Assembly (NCBI GenBank): GCA_951217055.1
Contig: OX578277.1
Coordinates: 6,952,829-7,016,828 of the forward strand
Direction of reading: 5' to 3'
From: Gerris lacustris
Lineage: Eukaryota > Arthropoda > Insecta > Hemiptera > Gerridae
DNA: 64,000 bases
In this document: positions 20,166 through 30,444 of the stretch, piece after piece
Layout: each line of letters starts with the position of its first letter
How positions within the stretch are numbered: the stretch's first letter is position 1
The notes under the pieces: model-generated
Databases searched by the model: none
Seen by the model: only the letters and a program-made list of their open reading frames with translations
What the model was told of the DNA's origin: nothing
Translations under genes and position numbers: made by a program

Positions 20166-20860
20166 CTACTTTTTCCGATGTATCATGAAACTTATGTAAC
20201 TTGTTTCAAGTTGTATTTATGTCATTTCTGTCACTCTGGACAGTTTCTCATGTGTATGTGGACAGTTATCAAGATGTAGCTGGACATGTTTAGCTAACAG
20301 CATTATTTTAACAATTTAAAATTGTAGTTCTAATATACTAGTAAAACTAAACAAAGAAGTAGTAACACGTCAATAATTTCATTCATTTTCATTTTTCCCT
20401 TACTTGACAAAATAAAATAGTTAACAACCCCTATAATATAATTTTCAATCTTAATAACCTTTACAAAATAAACAACAAAAAATAATGATCATTAACAAAT
20501 TAATAATTAATCTTATTAAATATCCTTGTTTACACTGATATAATTAATTAGGTTATATTTAACCTCCTCGCAAAGAAATTAATTAAATTAATTGTAATTA
20601 AAAGCTTCATTATTCTAAAGCAACTATAGTTCATTATTTTGTTGTTTTTCTTGTTGGCTACACTGGTTTTTTTCTCTCTCTTTGGTACAGTGAACATTGT
20701 CTTAGAAACAATAGATAAGATAGCAAGGATTTCTCAGGGCTTATAAGCAGATTATTATGAAAATAACTAAACTATACAAGATAACATCTGTGTTTTTTAA
20801 AAAAATAAAATTACAAGATAATTATTCTCGGGTTCATACTAATTATTTTTGTGTTGTATT
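20166..20860. other. AT-rich intronic stretch
   Basis: No recognisable exon or transposon. An (AAT)n microsatellite follows at 20906-20931. Confidence 0.5.
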
Positions 20861-20905
20861 ACATTCACCTAATAAAGACCTGTGAATTTGTCTATTTCAT
20901 TTACA

Positions 20906-20931
20906 ATAATAATAATAATAATAATAATAAT
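20906..20931. repeat. (AAT)n microsatellite
   Basis: About nine perfect AAT units. Confidence 0.95.
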
Positions 20932-21049
20932 ATATTTGTAATTATAGCACTAGCTTTACACAAAGGCGGTTTACAATTGTCTTATAATATCTTAAATACA
21001 TTCATAAATATTTATTTATTAATTAACAATTATTTATTAATTTATATTT

Positions 21050-21430
21050 CCAAGATTATTGAGGGTAACAGAAAAATTGAAATCATTCTGAAAATTGAGA
21101 AATGTTTTTTTCTTCTTCAATTTTGTTTCCCCTTTAAAATTTCGAATTTAAAAATGCCTAGACAGATATCCGTTTTGGACTTATGAGAACATTTTTGATT
21201 TCGTGTCTGTCTGTCAGTCTTTTCACAATTTTTTTTTAAAAACAAACATAACTTAAAAACTACTCTTCCTATTTTAATAAAACTTAGATGGGCTTGTCGA
21301 AGATGCCACAGACCATAATAATACCATATGGGATTATAAAATTTTGCTAAATTAATACTTAAAAAAAAAAATTAACAGATTTAAGAATAGATTGCCAATT
21401 AGTGTTGCACTTAGTTTTCCTCGTGTCCTT
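21050..21430 (+). repeat. Dispersed repeat family R2, copy
   Basis: It carries a GAGGGTAACAG start, the TGTCTGTCTGTCAGTC tract, AACATAACTTAAAAACTACT and an end ATTGCCAATTAGTGTTGCAC close to the TIR of the element at 36297-36882. Confidence 0.7.
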
Positions 21431-21494
21431 ATACCACCAATTATTGTCAAATTTATGACCGTTTTTCAAATCTGTCAAAAATTGTTTTGATTTT

Positions 21495-22140
21495 GTTTCC
21501 AAGCTTACTGAAGGTAACGGAAGTTATGTGATCGTTCTGAAGAGCGAATATTTTTTATGTTCCTGTTCTCAAAGATTCAAAGACATTAATCTGTTTCACA
21601 TATCAGGGAACATTTTTGGTTCCGTGTCTTTCTGTCGGTCTATCGCCCAATATTTGCGAAACAACATATCTTAAAAACTACTCGTACGATATTAATGAAA
21701 TTTGGATGGTAGGTTATAATTAGCCCAATGTTTGATCCCTTATGCGGGTTCAACTTGTTTACTTATTTGTTTCTCTTTAACATGCGCACAAACATAAATG
21801 TATGTTTACAGTTTACACCTACCTCTTCAAAAGTACTTATTTGATTTTTTATGAAATTTGGATATTCGAATTATTGTACCCTTCGTAATATTATGCTAAA
21901 TTTGTGGATCCTTTTAGGGTAATGAAAAATCGTACTAGATTTTACGTGCCAACGTTTCCGCACTACCTGCCACTTTGTGCTAAAACGTTAAAATTAAAAT
22001 CTAGTACGATTTTCCATTACCCAAAAAGGATCCACAAATTTATCATGACATTTTGATGGTTTGTCGAAAGTAACCCGCAATTATCCCCAGATAAAGTTTA
22101 AACGTCTGCGCTCCTTAAATTTTGCTAAATTGATACTTTA
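21495..22140 (+). repeat. Dispersed repeat family R2, second copy, carrying a hairpin insert
   Basis: It begins CCAAGCTTACTGAAGGTAAC and continues with TGATCGTTCTGAAGAGCGAA, CATATCTTAAAAACTACTCG and GTTTACACCTACC. It is split by the 146-bp hairpin at 21898-22043 and resumes with ATCATGACATTTTGATGG and GTAACCCGCA, which also occurs at 36708. Confidence 0.75.
21898..22043. mobile_element. 146-bp foldback MITE
   Basis: AAATTTGTGGATCCTTTTAG at the left matches the reverse complement of AAAAAGGATCCACAAATTT at the right. The arms are about 47 bp with two or three mismatches. It splits an R2 repeat, so it is a later insertion. Confidence 0.85.
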
Positions 22141-22760
22141 ATTAATGTAAAAAATTTCAAGATAAAAAGAACTTTTTATATACTACGTTTTTAAATTTTC
22201 TGTTGAATCGTATGTAATGTTGATAATATAATTGATATTTTTATATAATATATAATGTTAGTGAAAAAAAATAGTTCCGAATTTATTTACTTCACATAAA
22301 TGACAACCATCTAGAGAGCTGATCTTAAACCTATAAAAGAACAAATCTTTGGACAACGGATCTCCCCAACACCAAATCTAAACCGTGCCATCGATATATT
22401 TGAAATAATATATATAATATAATCGATATTTCCTGTTTTGCTGTCATTCAATGTTTATCTCTTATTTATAAAACTCACAAATTTGAAACCCGTAAAAATG
22501 AAGATTGTAAATATGGGACATGGCAAAACAAATAAAACAACTTGCGGATTTTTTCCGAACTAACTTTCCGTACAGCAAAATTTGCTGAAAACCAATTAAA
22601 TTCTGCTGAAAGATGGCTAAAAGTATTAAAATAATGCATTTTCATCGTGTTCTGAGCTATGCTAAAAGTTTCAAATGTTTATAGCTATTCGGGAAGTTAG
22701 TTAGAAATCGATTGCCAGATTTGTACCGGACAAACAAACAAACAAGAAAGCAAGCTTATA
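22141..22760 (-). repeat. Dispersed repeat family R1, copy B (inverted)
   Basis: It is the reverse complement of 49870-50680 over its ends: ACTTTTTATATACTACGTTT, the CAACCATCTAGAGAGCTGAT block, AAATCTAAACCGTGCCA and TTTGCTGAAAACCAATTAAA. The central minisatellite of the 50-kb copy is absent. Confidence 0.8.
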
Positions 22761-22919
22761 AAAACGTAGTAAAATCAAAATAATTTTGACAGTTTTAAAA
22801 AAGAGGGAAAATGAAATAAATTTGACAATAATAGGTTTTAATAATATAACATCATTAAAGTGTACAAAATAGAGCGCGATGAAGCTATGTGCCACACTAA
22901 TTGTTAGAGTATTTTTATA

Positions 22920-23260
22920 TTTCTTCTGAACTTAAAGGAAGCATTGTGATCGTTCCGAAGAACGAAATTCATTTGTCTTTGAATTCAAAAGTTCCAAGGA
23001 ATAAACCCGTTTAAGCATTTTTGGTTCCGTATTTGTCTATCTGTCTGCAACTGAATTTTTGCGAACACTCATCTTAAACACTACTTGTCGATTTTAATGG
23101 AATTTTAATGGTAGGACATAATTAGCCTATTGTTGGCTCCATATATATATAAGTTTCAAAATTTAGCGTCCATTTTTTTCTCTTTCACATGCGCGTTATC
23201 CATCCCCGCGTTCGAACGTAATGCTCGTACAGATGTTAACTGTTTACTCTTTACACAAGG
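22920..23260 (+). repeat. Dispersed repeat family R2, third copy
   Basis: TGATCGTTCCGAAGAACGAA, TTTTTGGTTCCGTATTTGTC and ATTTTTGCGAACACTCATCT follow the family order. It is preceded by GATGAAGCTATGTGCCACAC, the terminal motif of the 36.3-kb element. Confidence 0.75.
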
Positions 23261-23724
23261 TTATCTGAACTGCGGCGATTCGCTTAAGTCACTTCACATT
23301 TCTATATAGAGTGTGTTGAGATTCTAAAGGTAGATCTACATTGAATAGTAGATCTCTAATTAAATTTATATTTATTTGTTAGCTTTGGATTGACCTTATA
23401 TTATACTCAATTATTTGTATATTGTAACTGTACCTGTGTGAAATAAATATATATAGGTAAATAAAACATCGGAACGTTATATACTCTTTTTAATCCTTCA
23501 CCATCTGAGTTCGCGTTGTGTTAATTATTTTAATCTAATGCCGTGGACTGCGCATGCGTATTAATTTAAAATTGGCAACATAACCTTCAATCTCTTATTT
23601 GCAATCAACTGTACATGCGCATTTCTTTAAAAATTAAGTAAAAACAATCTTCATCGACATGTAAACATCACTTTATAAGCTTCTAAATTGCTAATTTAAG
23701 TTTACATAGAATACTATTTGATTT
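23261..23724. other. Intron sequence next to the exon donor
   Basis: No recognised repeat or gene. GTAAGT at 23725-23730 (minus) is the splice donor. Confidence 0.5.
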
Positions 23725-23730
23725 ACTTAC

Positions 23731-23900
23731 GCCCTTGCCAGGAATTTTGACGCAGACATGGAACATCTGACAGTCTGTCTCAGGATCGGCGTAGTAGCCC
23801 CCGATGATCTTGTCTGTACAAGAGAATCCAGTGGAAGGCATGTGACCCTGTCCATAGTTCGGCGGGCGTCTCTGTCCATACGCACAACCCCATAGAACAC
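23731..23900 (-). CDS. Chitin-binding type-2 (CBM14) protein, exon with signal peptide end and first half of the domain
   Basis: The 170-bp exon starts with two bases of a split codon and has 56 codons. It begins VLWGCAYGQRRPPNYGQG, which looks like the end of a signal peptide (cleavage near AYG-Q). It then has FSCTDKIIGGYYADPETDC and QMFHVCVKIPGKG, with cysteines 1-3 of a peritrophin-type domain (C-x15-C-x5-C). The acceptor AG lies at 23901-23902 after an ACTAAT branch-like sequence. The donor is GTAAGT. The missing ATG and the first signal-peptide residues must be on an upstream exon. The protein is predicted to be secreted and to bind chitin, as a CPAP1-type cuticular protein; the exact orthologue is not known. 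Conservation of frame and splice sites argues that the gene is active. Confidence 0.9.
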
Positions 23901-24216
23901 CTATTAGTTAATAACATACAAAAAGAAACAATATTAAAATTCTATTAATGAATTACAAGTTTGAGAATGTGAAAATTAAAATCTATTCTAACTACTCACG
24001 AACACCGTATTGTAATTAATTAACAGTAATTAATTAATTCATTATAAATTAATTCATTATAATGTCCTTAAAAATGTTAGCTGCTATTTTTTTGTGTACC
24101 CCTTCTATTTTTTTTTACAAATCAAAGAGGAAATCTAAAAAAAAAAGTCCGAATTAGGTAGAACCCGAATTAGGATTGTTCATATAAAAAGGTCAGTAAT
24201 AATTAAGTTGTAATTA

Positions 24217-24512
24217 GTAGTAGTAGTAGTAGTAGTAGTCTAGTACTTTCTACTAGAACGGGTAGGACGAACCACTTGTTCGAACCTTGCAATTAGGCCA
24301 TCACTTAGACCCTTTTTACGCCCCGCGGTAGAGAGTTCCAGCCACTTCACACATCATACCTCTGTACCGCCAAAGCGAGTATGATGTGATCAATAGTGAG
24401 CCATATAAATCAGAGTGTCACTGCGAGGAATCGAACCCCGTCTCGTTCCACTCGAGATTCAGTGATGGCCGAGCAGACGTGGTTTAACTCACACGGCTAC
24501 GCTAGCTCCCAA
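24217..24512 (-). mobile_element. tRNA-derived SINE, full-length copy 1
   Basis: On the minus strand the head starts GGGAGCTAGCGTAGCCGTGT (A box TAGCGTAGCCG). About 60 bp later comes the B box GGGTTCGATTCC. The body carries ATTTATATGGCTCAC, GAGTATGATGTGTGAAGTGG-like and GAACTCTCTACCGC blocks. The 3' tail is (CTA)n, seen as (GTA)n at 24217-24238. It resembles a complete RNA polymerase III retroposon with a microsatellite tail. Confidence 0.85.
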
Positions 24513-24597
24513 GTTGTAATTAAATTTAAAAGTTAAAAGTTTTCTCTTAATTTGTAAATACAAGTTAAAGAATTATTAATTAATTAATTAATACACA

Positions 24598-24785
24598 TTG
24601 ACACGCAGTTGTAAACACTGTTACTTTCTCTGCCTAGGCAGGGAAATATTTCCTGACAATTTTCATTATAAGAAAACTACTTTCCTGCCTGTTTTCAATA
24701 TTTTTATGACAAATCAGCGAAATAGTGCTTTCCAGCCTAAAAACAGTGTAGTAATGTTTAATTTTGCTGCCGTGAGTAGATAAAC
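24598..24785 (+). repeat. M1 MITE, right-hand half (copy 2)
   Basis: It matches 13627-13801 in the same orientation, from TGACACGCAG through ACTTTCTCTGCCTAGGCAG and GACAAATCAGCGAAA to CTGCCGTGAGTAGATAAA. The GGCGAAGCC half is missing. Confidence 0.85.
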
Positions 24786-25770
24786 AAAATGTTTAATGTC
24801 CGGCATGTTGATATGGCTGGGGCGATTATGGTGGATAAACGAACCCGTCCTATTTTTGATAAATTGCCTACGGGCCCTTTTTGTATGCTGAAAAGCAGGT
24901 TGTTGGCCAATTTAATTTATAATAAAATTGATTTTTAACATATTTCGGTCGGCTGCTACTTCAACCAATGAAAACAAGATCTATTGACCTTGGTATTTTC
25001 CAAACCCACCCTAATATTTGTTTAAAAATACCGAAATTATTATTATTATTTTTTTTTTTTAAATTACTGAGACCGGAAATAAGCATGACTATTATAAAGG
25101 ATTATAAGATGATTTGTATTATTATGAAACAAACAATTGTATATTAATACAAATAAATTTATAAACTATAAGAGGTGACATCATAGTCTAAAAGTCAAAC
25201 TAGGCCCGCGGCTAGAATATCATTTAAATGTTTAGCCAAAGTAAACCATCAATATTTTGATTACTATATAAGCTATATCTATTGAATAATCAAACTTCGG
25301 CCATTTTGAACATTGAAAAATGTGGGAACCACTAAAAAAAAGTATAGGAGGATTCTTAGTAAAGCATTTTTTTTTTTTGTTTTGTGTTTTGTTCGATATC
25401 GATTCTATAATATATTTTCATAATGACGCAATATAATAAATGAATCCTTATAGATCTTCTCGGCTCCTTGCGTGCAGTGATATTTCAGTGTCACGTATAT
25501 ATGCCTATATCAAGGGTGGGCAAATATGGCTCTTCGTTAAGTTGGGCTCCCATTTAAAATTTATATCCTTTTTAGTTTTGAAAATTTGCAAAATTTCGAA
25601 ATATACATTCGCTTATTTTGTAAACCAATTTATTTGTGATATTATTAAGGATTGATTTTCAATTTCTCAAATAATTCTTGTTGAAAAAAATTAGCTAAGA
25701 AATTTGAGTTATTAGAGGTGAAAGAGAATCAGGCTGCAAATGCAGCAGTAATCTATTTCTACAGTTGAAT
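24786..25770. other. Unassigned, probably intronic stretch
   Basis: AT-rich with poly-T tracts. No exon or transposon coding sequence was recognised. A missing 5' exon of the chitin-binding gene could lie anywhere upstream of 23900 and was not identified. Confidence 0.45.
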
Positions 25771-25774
25771 TTTA

Positions 25775-26770
25775 GTAGTAGTTGTATTAGTTATCTAGTA
25801 CTTGCAACTAGACGGGTTGGATGAACCACTTGTAGTCTAAGATCCGGTATAGGAAACATATTATACCCTTATCTGTTATTTAATGATAATAAAGAATATA
25901 TGATAGAGAATTTATAGATTGCTACATCGCAAATGGGTTGCCTAGCTAAATCACATACTGATGATGTTAAATAATAAAATGTTTACTTAACTTCCCCTTA
26001 CTTCAACTTCCCTTATGTGTTATTTATGAAAATCAAACATTAGCTGAGAAAATTCACCCAAAGGAATTAAAAAAATAAGGGTTGCCTACTTTCCCCTCTG
26101 GGCAACTATGGAGTTGCCAGGTATAAACAGGTGAGTAAACGTAATTAATATACCCTCATCAGTTATTATATCGAATTATATATCAAATGAAAGGTAATTT
26201 TATTCCCAATCCAACCGTATTAGGTTGCCTTATCAAAAAGTTGAATCTATGGTTGCCTAGATTTTAGATCTAAAATTTAGAATTTTAATTTAGAATTTAA
26301 GGCAACCTAATACGGTTTGGATTGGGAATAAAATTACCTTTCATTGATATATACATCGATATAATAACTAATGAGGGTATATTAATTACATTTACTCACC
26401 TGTTACCACCTGTTAACTCCATAGTTGGCCAGAGGGGAAAGTAGGCAACCCTTATTTTTTGAATTCCTTGGGGTGAATTCTCTCAGCTAATGTTTGATTT
26501 TCATAAATAACACATCGGGGAAGTTGAAGTATTTGCGATGTATCAATCTATAAATTCTATATCATATATTCTTAATTATCATTAAATAACAGATGAGGGT
26601 ATATATTTCTTATACCGGATCTTAGACTATTGTTGGAACCTAGCAATCAGGCCATCTTTTACTAGCCTCGTGGTAGAGAGTTCCAGCCACTTCACACATC
26701 ATACCTCTGTACATTGTACCGACGAAACGAGTATGAAGTGATCATTAGTGAGCCATATAAATCTTAGTAA
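25775..26770 (-). mobile_element. SINE copy 2, split by a palindromic insertion
   Basis: The 3' part (25775-25833, with GACGGGTTGGATGAACCACT) and the body (26629-26770, with GAGAGTTCCAGCCACTTCAC and AGTGAGCCATATAAAT) match the SINE at 24217-24512. The 795-bp palindrome sits exactly between ACCACTTGT and TTGGAACC, which are adjacent in the intact copy. Confidence 0.85.
25834..26628. mobile_element. 795-bp foldback element (long palindrome) inside a SINE
   Basis: The left end AGTCTAAGATCCGGTATA is mirrored by TATACCGGATCTTAGACT. The arms of about 360-390 bp are near-identical reverse complements (for example GGGTTGCCTACTTTCCCCTC and its partner near 26430). The left arm has an extra ~60 bp near 25930-25990. 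Flanks CTTGT and ATTGT suggest a 4-5-bp target duplication. No coding capacity; a foldback/MITE of unknown superfamily. Confidence 0.9.
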
Positions 26771-26974
26771 CTTTTACCTTAGTAAAATTTTAGTAACTCG
26801 TGCCACAATCAAAATATACAGACTAAAAGAATCCTACTTGCAGTGTAATTTCAAGTTTTGGTACAACATATTGCTCTGAATCTTTGTACTTCACAATGAA
26901 GTTCATGAAGTCAAAATATCATTCTCAGTTGTCCAATCATCATTTCACAGAATTGCTGTGGACTTATTTAACTA

Positions 26975-27565
26975 ATTTTATTTACGATTGTTACGAAATA
27001 TAAACATTGTATCTCAGTTTAGATGCGTAGAATGTGATTCTTAACGTACTTGTATTCATTGCGCATGCGCGTCTCATAATTCTGAAGAATTCCTCTTCTT
27101 TACCGCCCTAGGGTGGTAAAAACGAAACATTCTTCAACTTTACGCACGATTAGCGAGTTTGTTTACATTTAACAAAACTAATTTGATGTTTGTTTAATAA
27201 AAGTAACTGTTTATATCGAGTTTTTTGTGAAAATCAATGCGTGATTTAAGTGATTATGACGAATATGAGGAGAATAATACTCCTCCAGAAATAATTAATT
27301 CGGCACAAAATACAACTAATGAATTAATGTCATCTTTATCAAAAGAGAAATACGAACTTACATACAGGAAGTTTATTATTTTTTTCTGAGTTTAATATTA
27401 AAATCTAACAATCGTAGATAAAGTACGGTACGCAACTCGTGCGAAAACGGTATTTTGCATTGCTCGCGTAGGTTTACTACCCTCGCTATCGCTCGGGTGC
27501 AAACTCCACACTCGCATGCAAAATGCTACTTTCCGCACTCGACGCGTAATGTACTATTACGTAAT
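26975..27565 (+). mobile_element. Crypton-like-derived non-autonomous element, copy B
   Basis: Inverted relative of 8382-8957. It runs from TTTACGATTGTTACGAAATA through the short coding remnant to AACAATCGTAGATAAAG, followed by the hairpin block CTCGTGCGAAAACGG...CGAGGGTAG-like to CGACGCGTAATGTACTATTA. Both copies lose the coding frame at the same place, so they come from one already-deleted ancestor. Confidence 0.75.
27236..27390 (+). pseudogene. N-terminal recombinase-like remnant (copy B)
   Basis: It reads MRDLSDYDEYEENNTPPEII, then NELMSSLSKEKYELTYRKF and a stop (TGA at 27388). It is parallel to 8540-8693 with about 70 per cent similarity by eye. The catalytic domain is missing. Confidence 0.4.
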
Positions 27566-27639
27566 ATTTCCAAAATTTGTCCAAAGATCTGACCAACGTT
27601 TATTTGATTTTAATTATTAAATATGCTTAATAATTGTGT

Positions 27640-28560
27640 TAAGATGGATCTGTATTTACTTTCTCATATAAAGAGAAAGTATTGTGATGGCGCGAAAAGT
27701 TTATTATGGGATTTTGATGGATTTACACGATTTTTTAGGTTCCTTGAGTCCAAAAAAAAGGTTTTTAATAAATTTCTTTCTGTCGTCTGTGCAGTGCGTG
27801 AGTCTTTGCGTGGAGCCTAAACTACTGGGCCAATTTTAATGAAATTTGGCATACATGTTCAGAAAAATCATACCCCAAGGCAAAATCGAGAATTGAATTT
27901 AAGCCCCAAATTTTAGGCGCTACCCCCAAAAAACTCTAAAAAAAAACCCAATTATTTCTCGAAAACGGATCCGACGATTTCGATTAAAAAATGTAGTCCA
28001 TTTAAATACTAATCAAAACGATATAAGCTGTTTTCCCGGTAAAAATCTAGTTCCTGAGAAAATAGCTTTAAACACGGACGGAGAGAGGCCGGGTTCTGTT
28101 CCCCACCGAGGAGAACTTATTTTTATGATAAATTTTGATGAAATGTTCAATAATAATTAAACGTATTCTTATTAAATGGTTGTAAAAAAAATTATGGCTG
28201 TATGGTTCCATGAGCCAATACCAAAAAAAAAATTAAGTGTACCAACGAAAACACGAAAACTAATAAATGGTAAACCTTGGGCTAGGTAATTATAAACTCG
28301 TATATGAGAAAGTTTAAAACGCAGACAGAGAGAGCCCGGTTTCGTTTCCTCACCGAGGAGAACTTATTTTTATAATAAATTGTGATGAAATGTTCAATAA
28401 TAATTAAATGTACCTACAATACAAAGACACAAGAATTAATAAATAGAACACACTGGGCTAAGTAATTTGAACTCGTTTTTTGAAAAAGTTTGTCTGAGTT
28501 GTCTCGGACCGATTTTTTATAATCGCGAATTTAAGTTATTTACTCAAATTGACAGTTAAT
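27640..28560 (+). repeat. Dispersed repeat with an internal ~250-bp tandem duplication
   Basis: The first part (27650-27870) contains GGCCAATTTTAATGAAATTT and GGCATACATG, a common arthropod repeat block. ACCGAGGAGAACTTATTTTT with TGATGAAATGTTCAATAATA occurs near 28107 and again near 28354, each preceded by GAGAGxxCCGG. No coding sequence. Confidence 0.75.
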
Positions 28561-29640
28561 CAGTCAAATTCATCTTCTATGTATTTTTCTTTTATATAAT
28601 CATCTTTGTATTTTTTTTTGTCTGTGAGAAAAGATCAATCAAAGAAAAGGAAACACTACATAATTCTGATATAATCATCCTTTTTATACAGATTTATACA
28701 ACTACATTTTTGATTGCCTTTTATGAAGAAAAAATAAATCATAAAAGGCAATCAAAAACCATAAACAGAGTATATTTTTTTTTGTAAATTATGTCATCAC
28801 CATTTGAAATATATTCCAAAAATAGAATAAGGTAAAAGACTTATTAATCTTTCACCTTTATTAAAAAGAAGACGTATTTAAGGTTAAAAAGAGAGATTAA
28901 TTAATCATGATTAAAGATCTAAGATTTATTTTTAATTATTAATCATTCTTATCTCTTAATGATTAATAAAAAATTGGACAGATAAATGCATTTGTTTAAC
29001 TTTTTTTTTAATTCTTTATATCATAGAAAGAAACAAAAAGAACATTGGAGTTAATTATAGATCTATGTTTAGAATCTACGAAATCTTTTTGATTCCATCT
29101 GTAAATAACAGTGAATCTTATAAGATACCTTAATCCTGAATGCCGCATTCAAGCCCGAATAAGGATTACACAAAGAACCAATATAAAGATAATAATTGGG
29201 CTTCTTTCCTATTAAAATGCAGGGTTAGATTGTCTGATTACGTAAGATTAAAAAAAATAAATCTACAATTAGATTTTTTTTTGTGTGTGATGATTTATTT
29301 GGATTTTTTTTTTTTTTTTCGCCTTCTATTTATTTGGCAACAATGTCATTGAATGAAAACAAACTCGGAAAGAGTTTTAATTGATGCGTTTTTTCTAAAT
29401 AACTCTGTGTGATATACAACTCTAATTAAACTTCTCGTATACGAATACACACTAACTTGATCCAGCGTCTTCCTTTCATTAGATGATACGATTTTTCCTG
29501 ATTTCATTTGATCAAAATTTACTTTATATTTTTGGGCGTTTACTCTTAAAATTCTTAAATATACGCTTTTTCCATAACACACCTTGAAGCAATCTTGTAT
29601 AGTAATGTAGAGAATCGAATTAGACTAATTCTAGCTCTCT
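28561..29640. other. AT-rich stretch with a short perfect hairpin
   Basis: It contains the stem-loop at 28708-28758. No exon was recognised; the short open frames around 29140-29580 have no similarity I know. Confidence 0.5.
28708..28758. repeat. 20-bp perfect stem-loop
   Basis: TTTTTGATTGCCTTTTATGA pairs with TCATAAAAGGCAATCAAAAA across an 11-nt loop. There is no T-run context to call it a terminator; function unknown. Confidence 0.8.
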
Positions 29641-29678
29641 TCATCAAACTCCTTTAGCAATTTGACAGTTGATGGAGA

Positions 29679-29910
29679 CAGTGGCGTAGCTAGACCATTG
29701 GGGGCCCCCCCGCAAGAAATGTTTGAGGGCCCTCACCAAAAAAAATCGATGAGCAAAAAAAAAAAAAAAACCTCTTGCGTTCAGGATTGGGCCCCCCTCG
29801 ACGTTTGTACAAGGGTAGTAATTCCAGTTATTTCTGGGTTTGGAGGCCCCCCGCAATGCGGGCCCGCGCGGGGGGCCCTCTATTTTCTACCTCCAAATTA
29901 TTGGAGGTAG
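29679..29910. mobile_element. hAT-like element end
   Basis: It starts CAGTGGCGTAGCTAG, close to the CAGTGGCGTAAC end of the hAT at 45677, and has the same GGGGGCCC-rich subterminal region. No matching right end was found, so it is probably truncated. Confidence 0.55.
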
Positions 29911-29989
29911 AAAAAAAAGTTTGATGTAAAATATTTTTATTTTTCGCCGTTGAATCTAAATCTGCTATCACAAATATACACTCTAGGTT

Positions 29990-30430
29990 AAAATTTTGAA
30001 GTTATGTGGTCTGGGGGCAAAATGGGAGGTTGCCCCTACTGCCCGATTGCATGAAAACAAACATCCCTTTACATGGAACGTATCCCCTAAGTTTCATTAA
30101 TTTATCTCTAACCGTTTAGATTTTACAACATATTATCGGAAGGGTTATTTTGCTATCTTTGCTTCCCTATAGGGGGCAAAATATTTGAAATAGAAAAAAA
30201 ATAATTCGCGTAAAAGTTTATTATTTTTCACCGTAGAATCCAAATATGCTATCAAAAATATACACTCCAATTTGAAATTTTGAAGTTGGGTGGCCTGGGG
30301 GCAAAGTGGGTGGTTGCCCCTAGTGGGTGATTGCATGAAAACAAACTTCCCTTTGCATGGTAGAGATCCCCCAAGTTCCATTAATTTATCTCAAACCGTT
30401 CAAAAGTTAAGAGGGGGGGGGGGAGACTTT
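29990..30430. repeat. Degenerate two-copy repeat before the RTE fragment
   Basis: Blocks with GGGGGCAAAxTGGG, GGTTGCCCCTA, TGCATGAAAACAAAC and TAATTTATCTC occur at about 30010-30115 and 30295-30395. The second ends in a G run and GGACCATCCTGTATA. Confidence 0.7.
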
Positions 30431-30444
30431 TGGACCATCCTGTA

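Larger units (their letters stand above)
247..23730 (-). other. Giant phase-0 intron of the chitin-binding gene
   Basis: A 23,484-bp intron lies between the GTAAGT donor at 23725-23730 and the TTTCAG acceptor at 247-252 (minus strand). It falls between cysteines 3 and 4 of one chitin-binding domain. No host exon is recognisable inside. It is filled by tandem repeats, MITEs, a BEL/Pao element and other transposon pieces, annotated separately. Confidence 0.85.

Noticed and set aside
24410..24512. Functional tRNA gene on the minus strand
   Set aside because: The tRNA-like head is continuous with a SINE body and a (CTA)n tail, and it recurs elsewhere in the window.
28708..28758. Rho-independent terminator
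   Set aside because: This is eukaryotic intron-like DNA; the stem is AT-rich and the T/A-runs belong to the stem itself.
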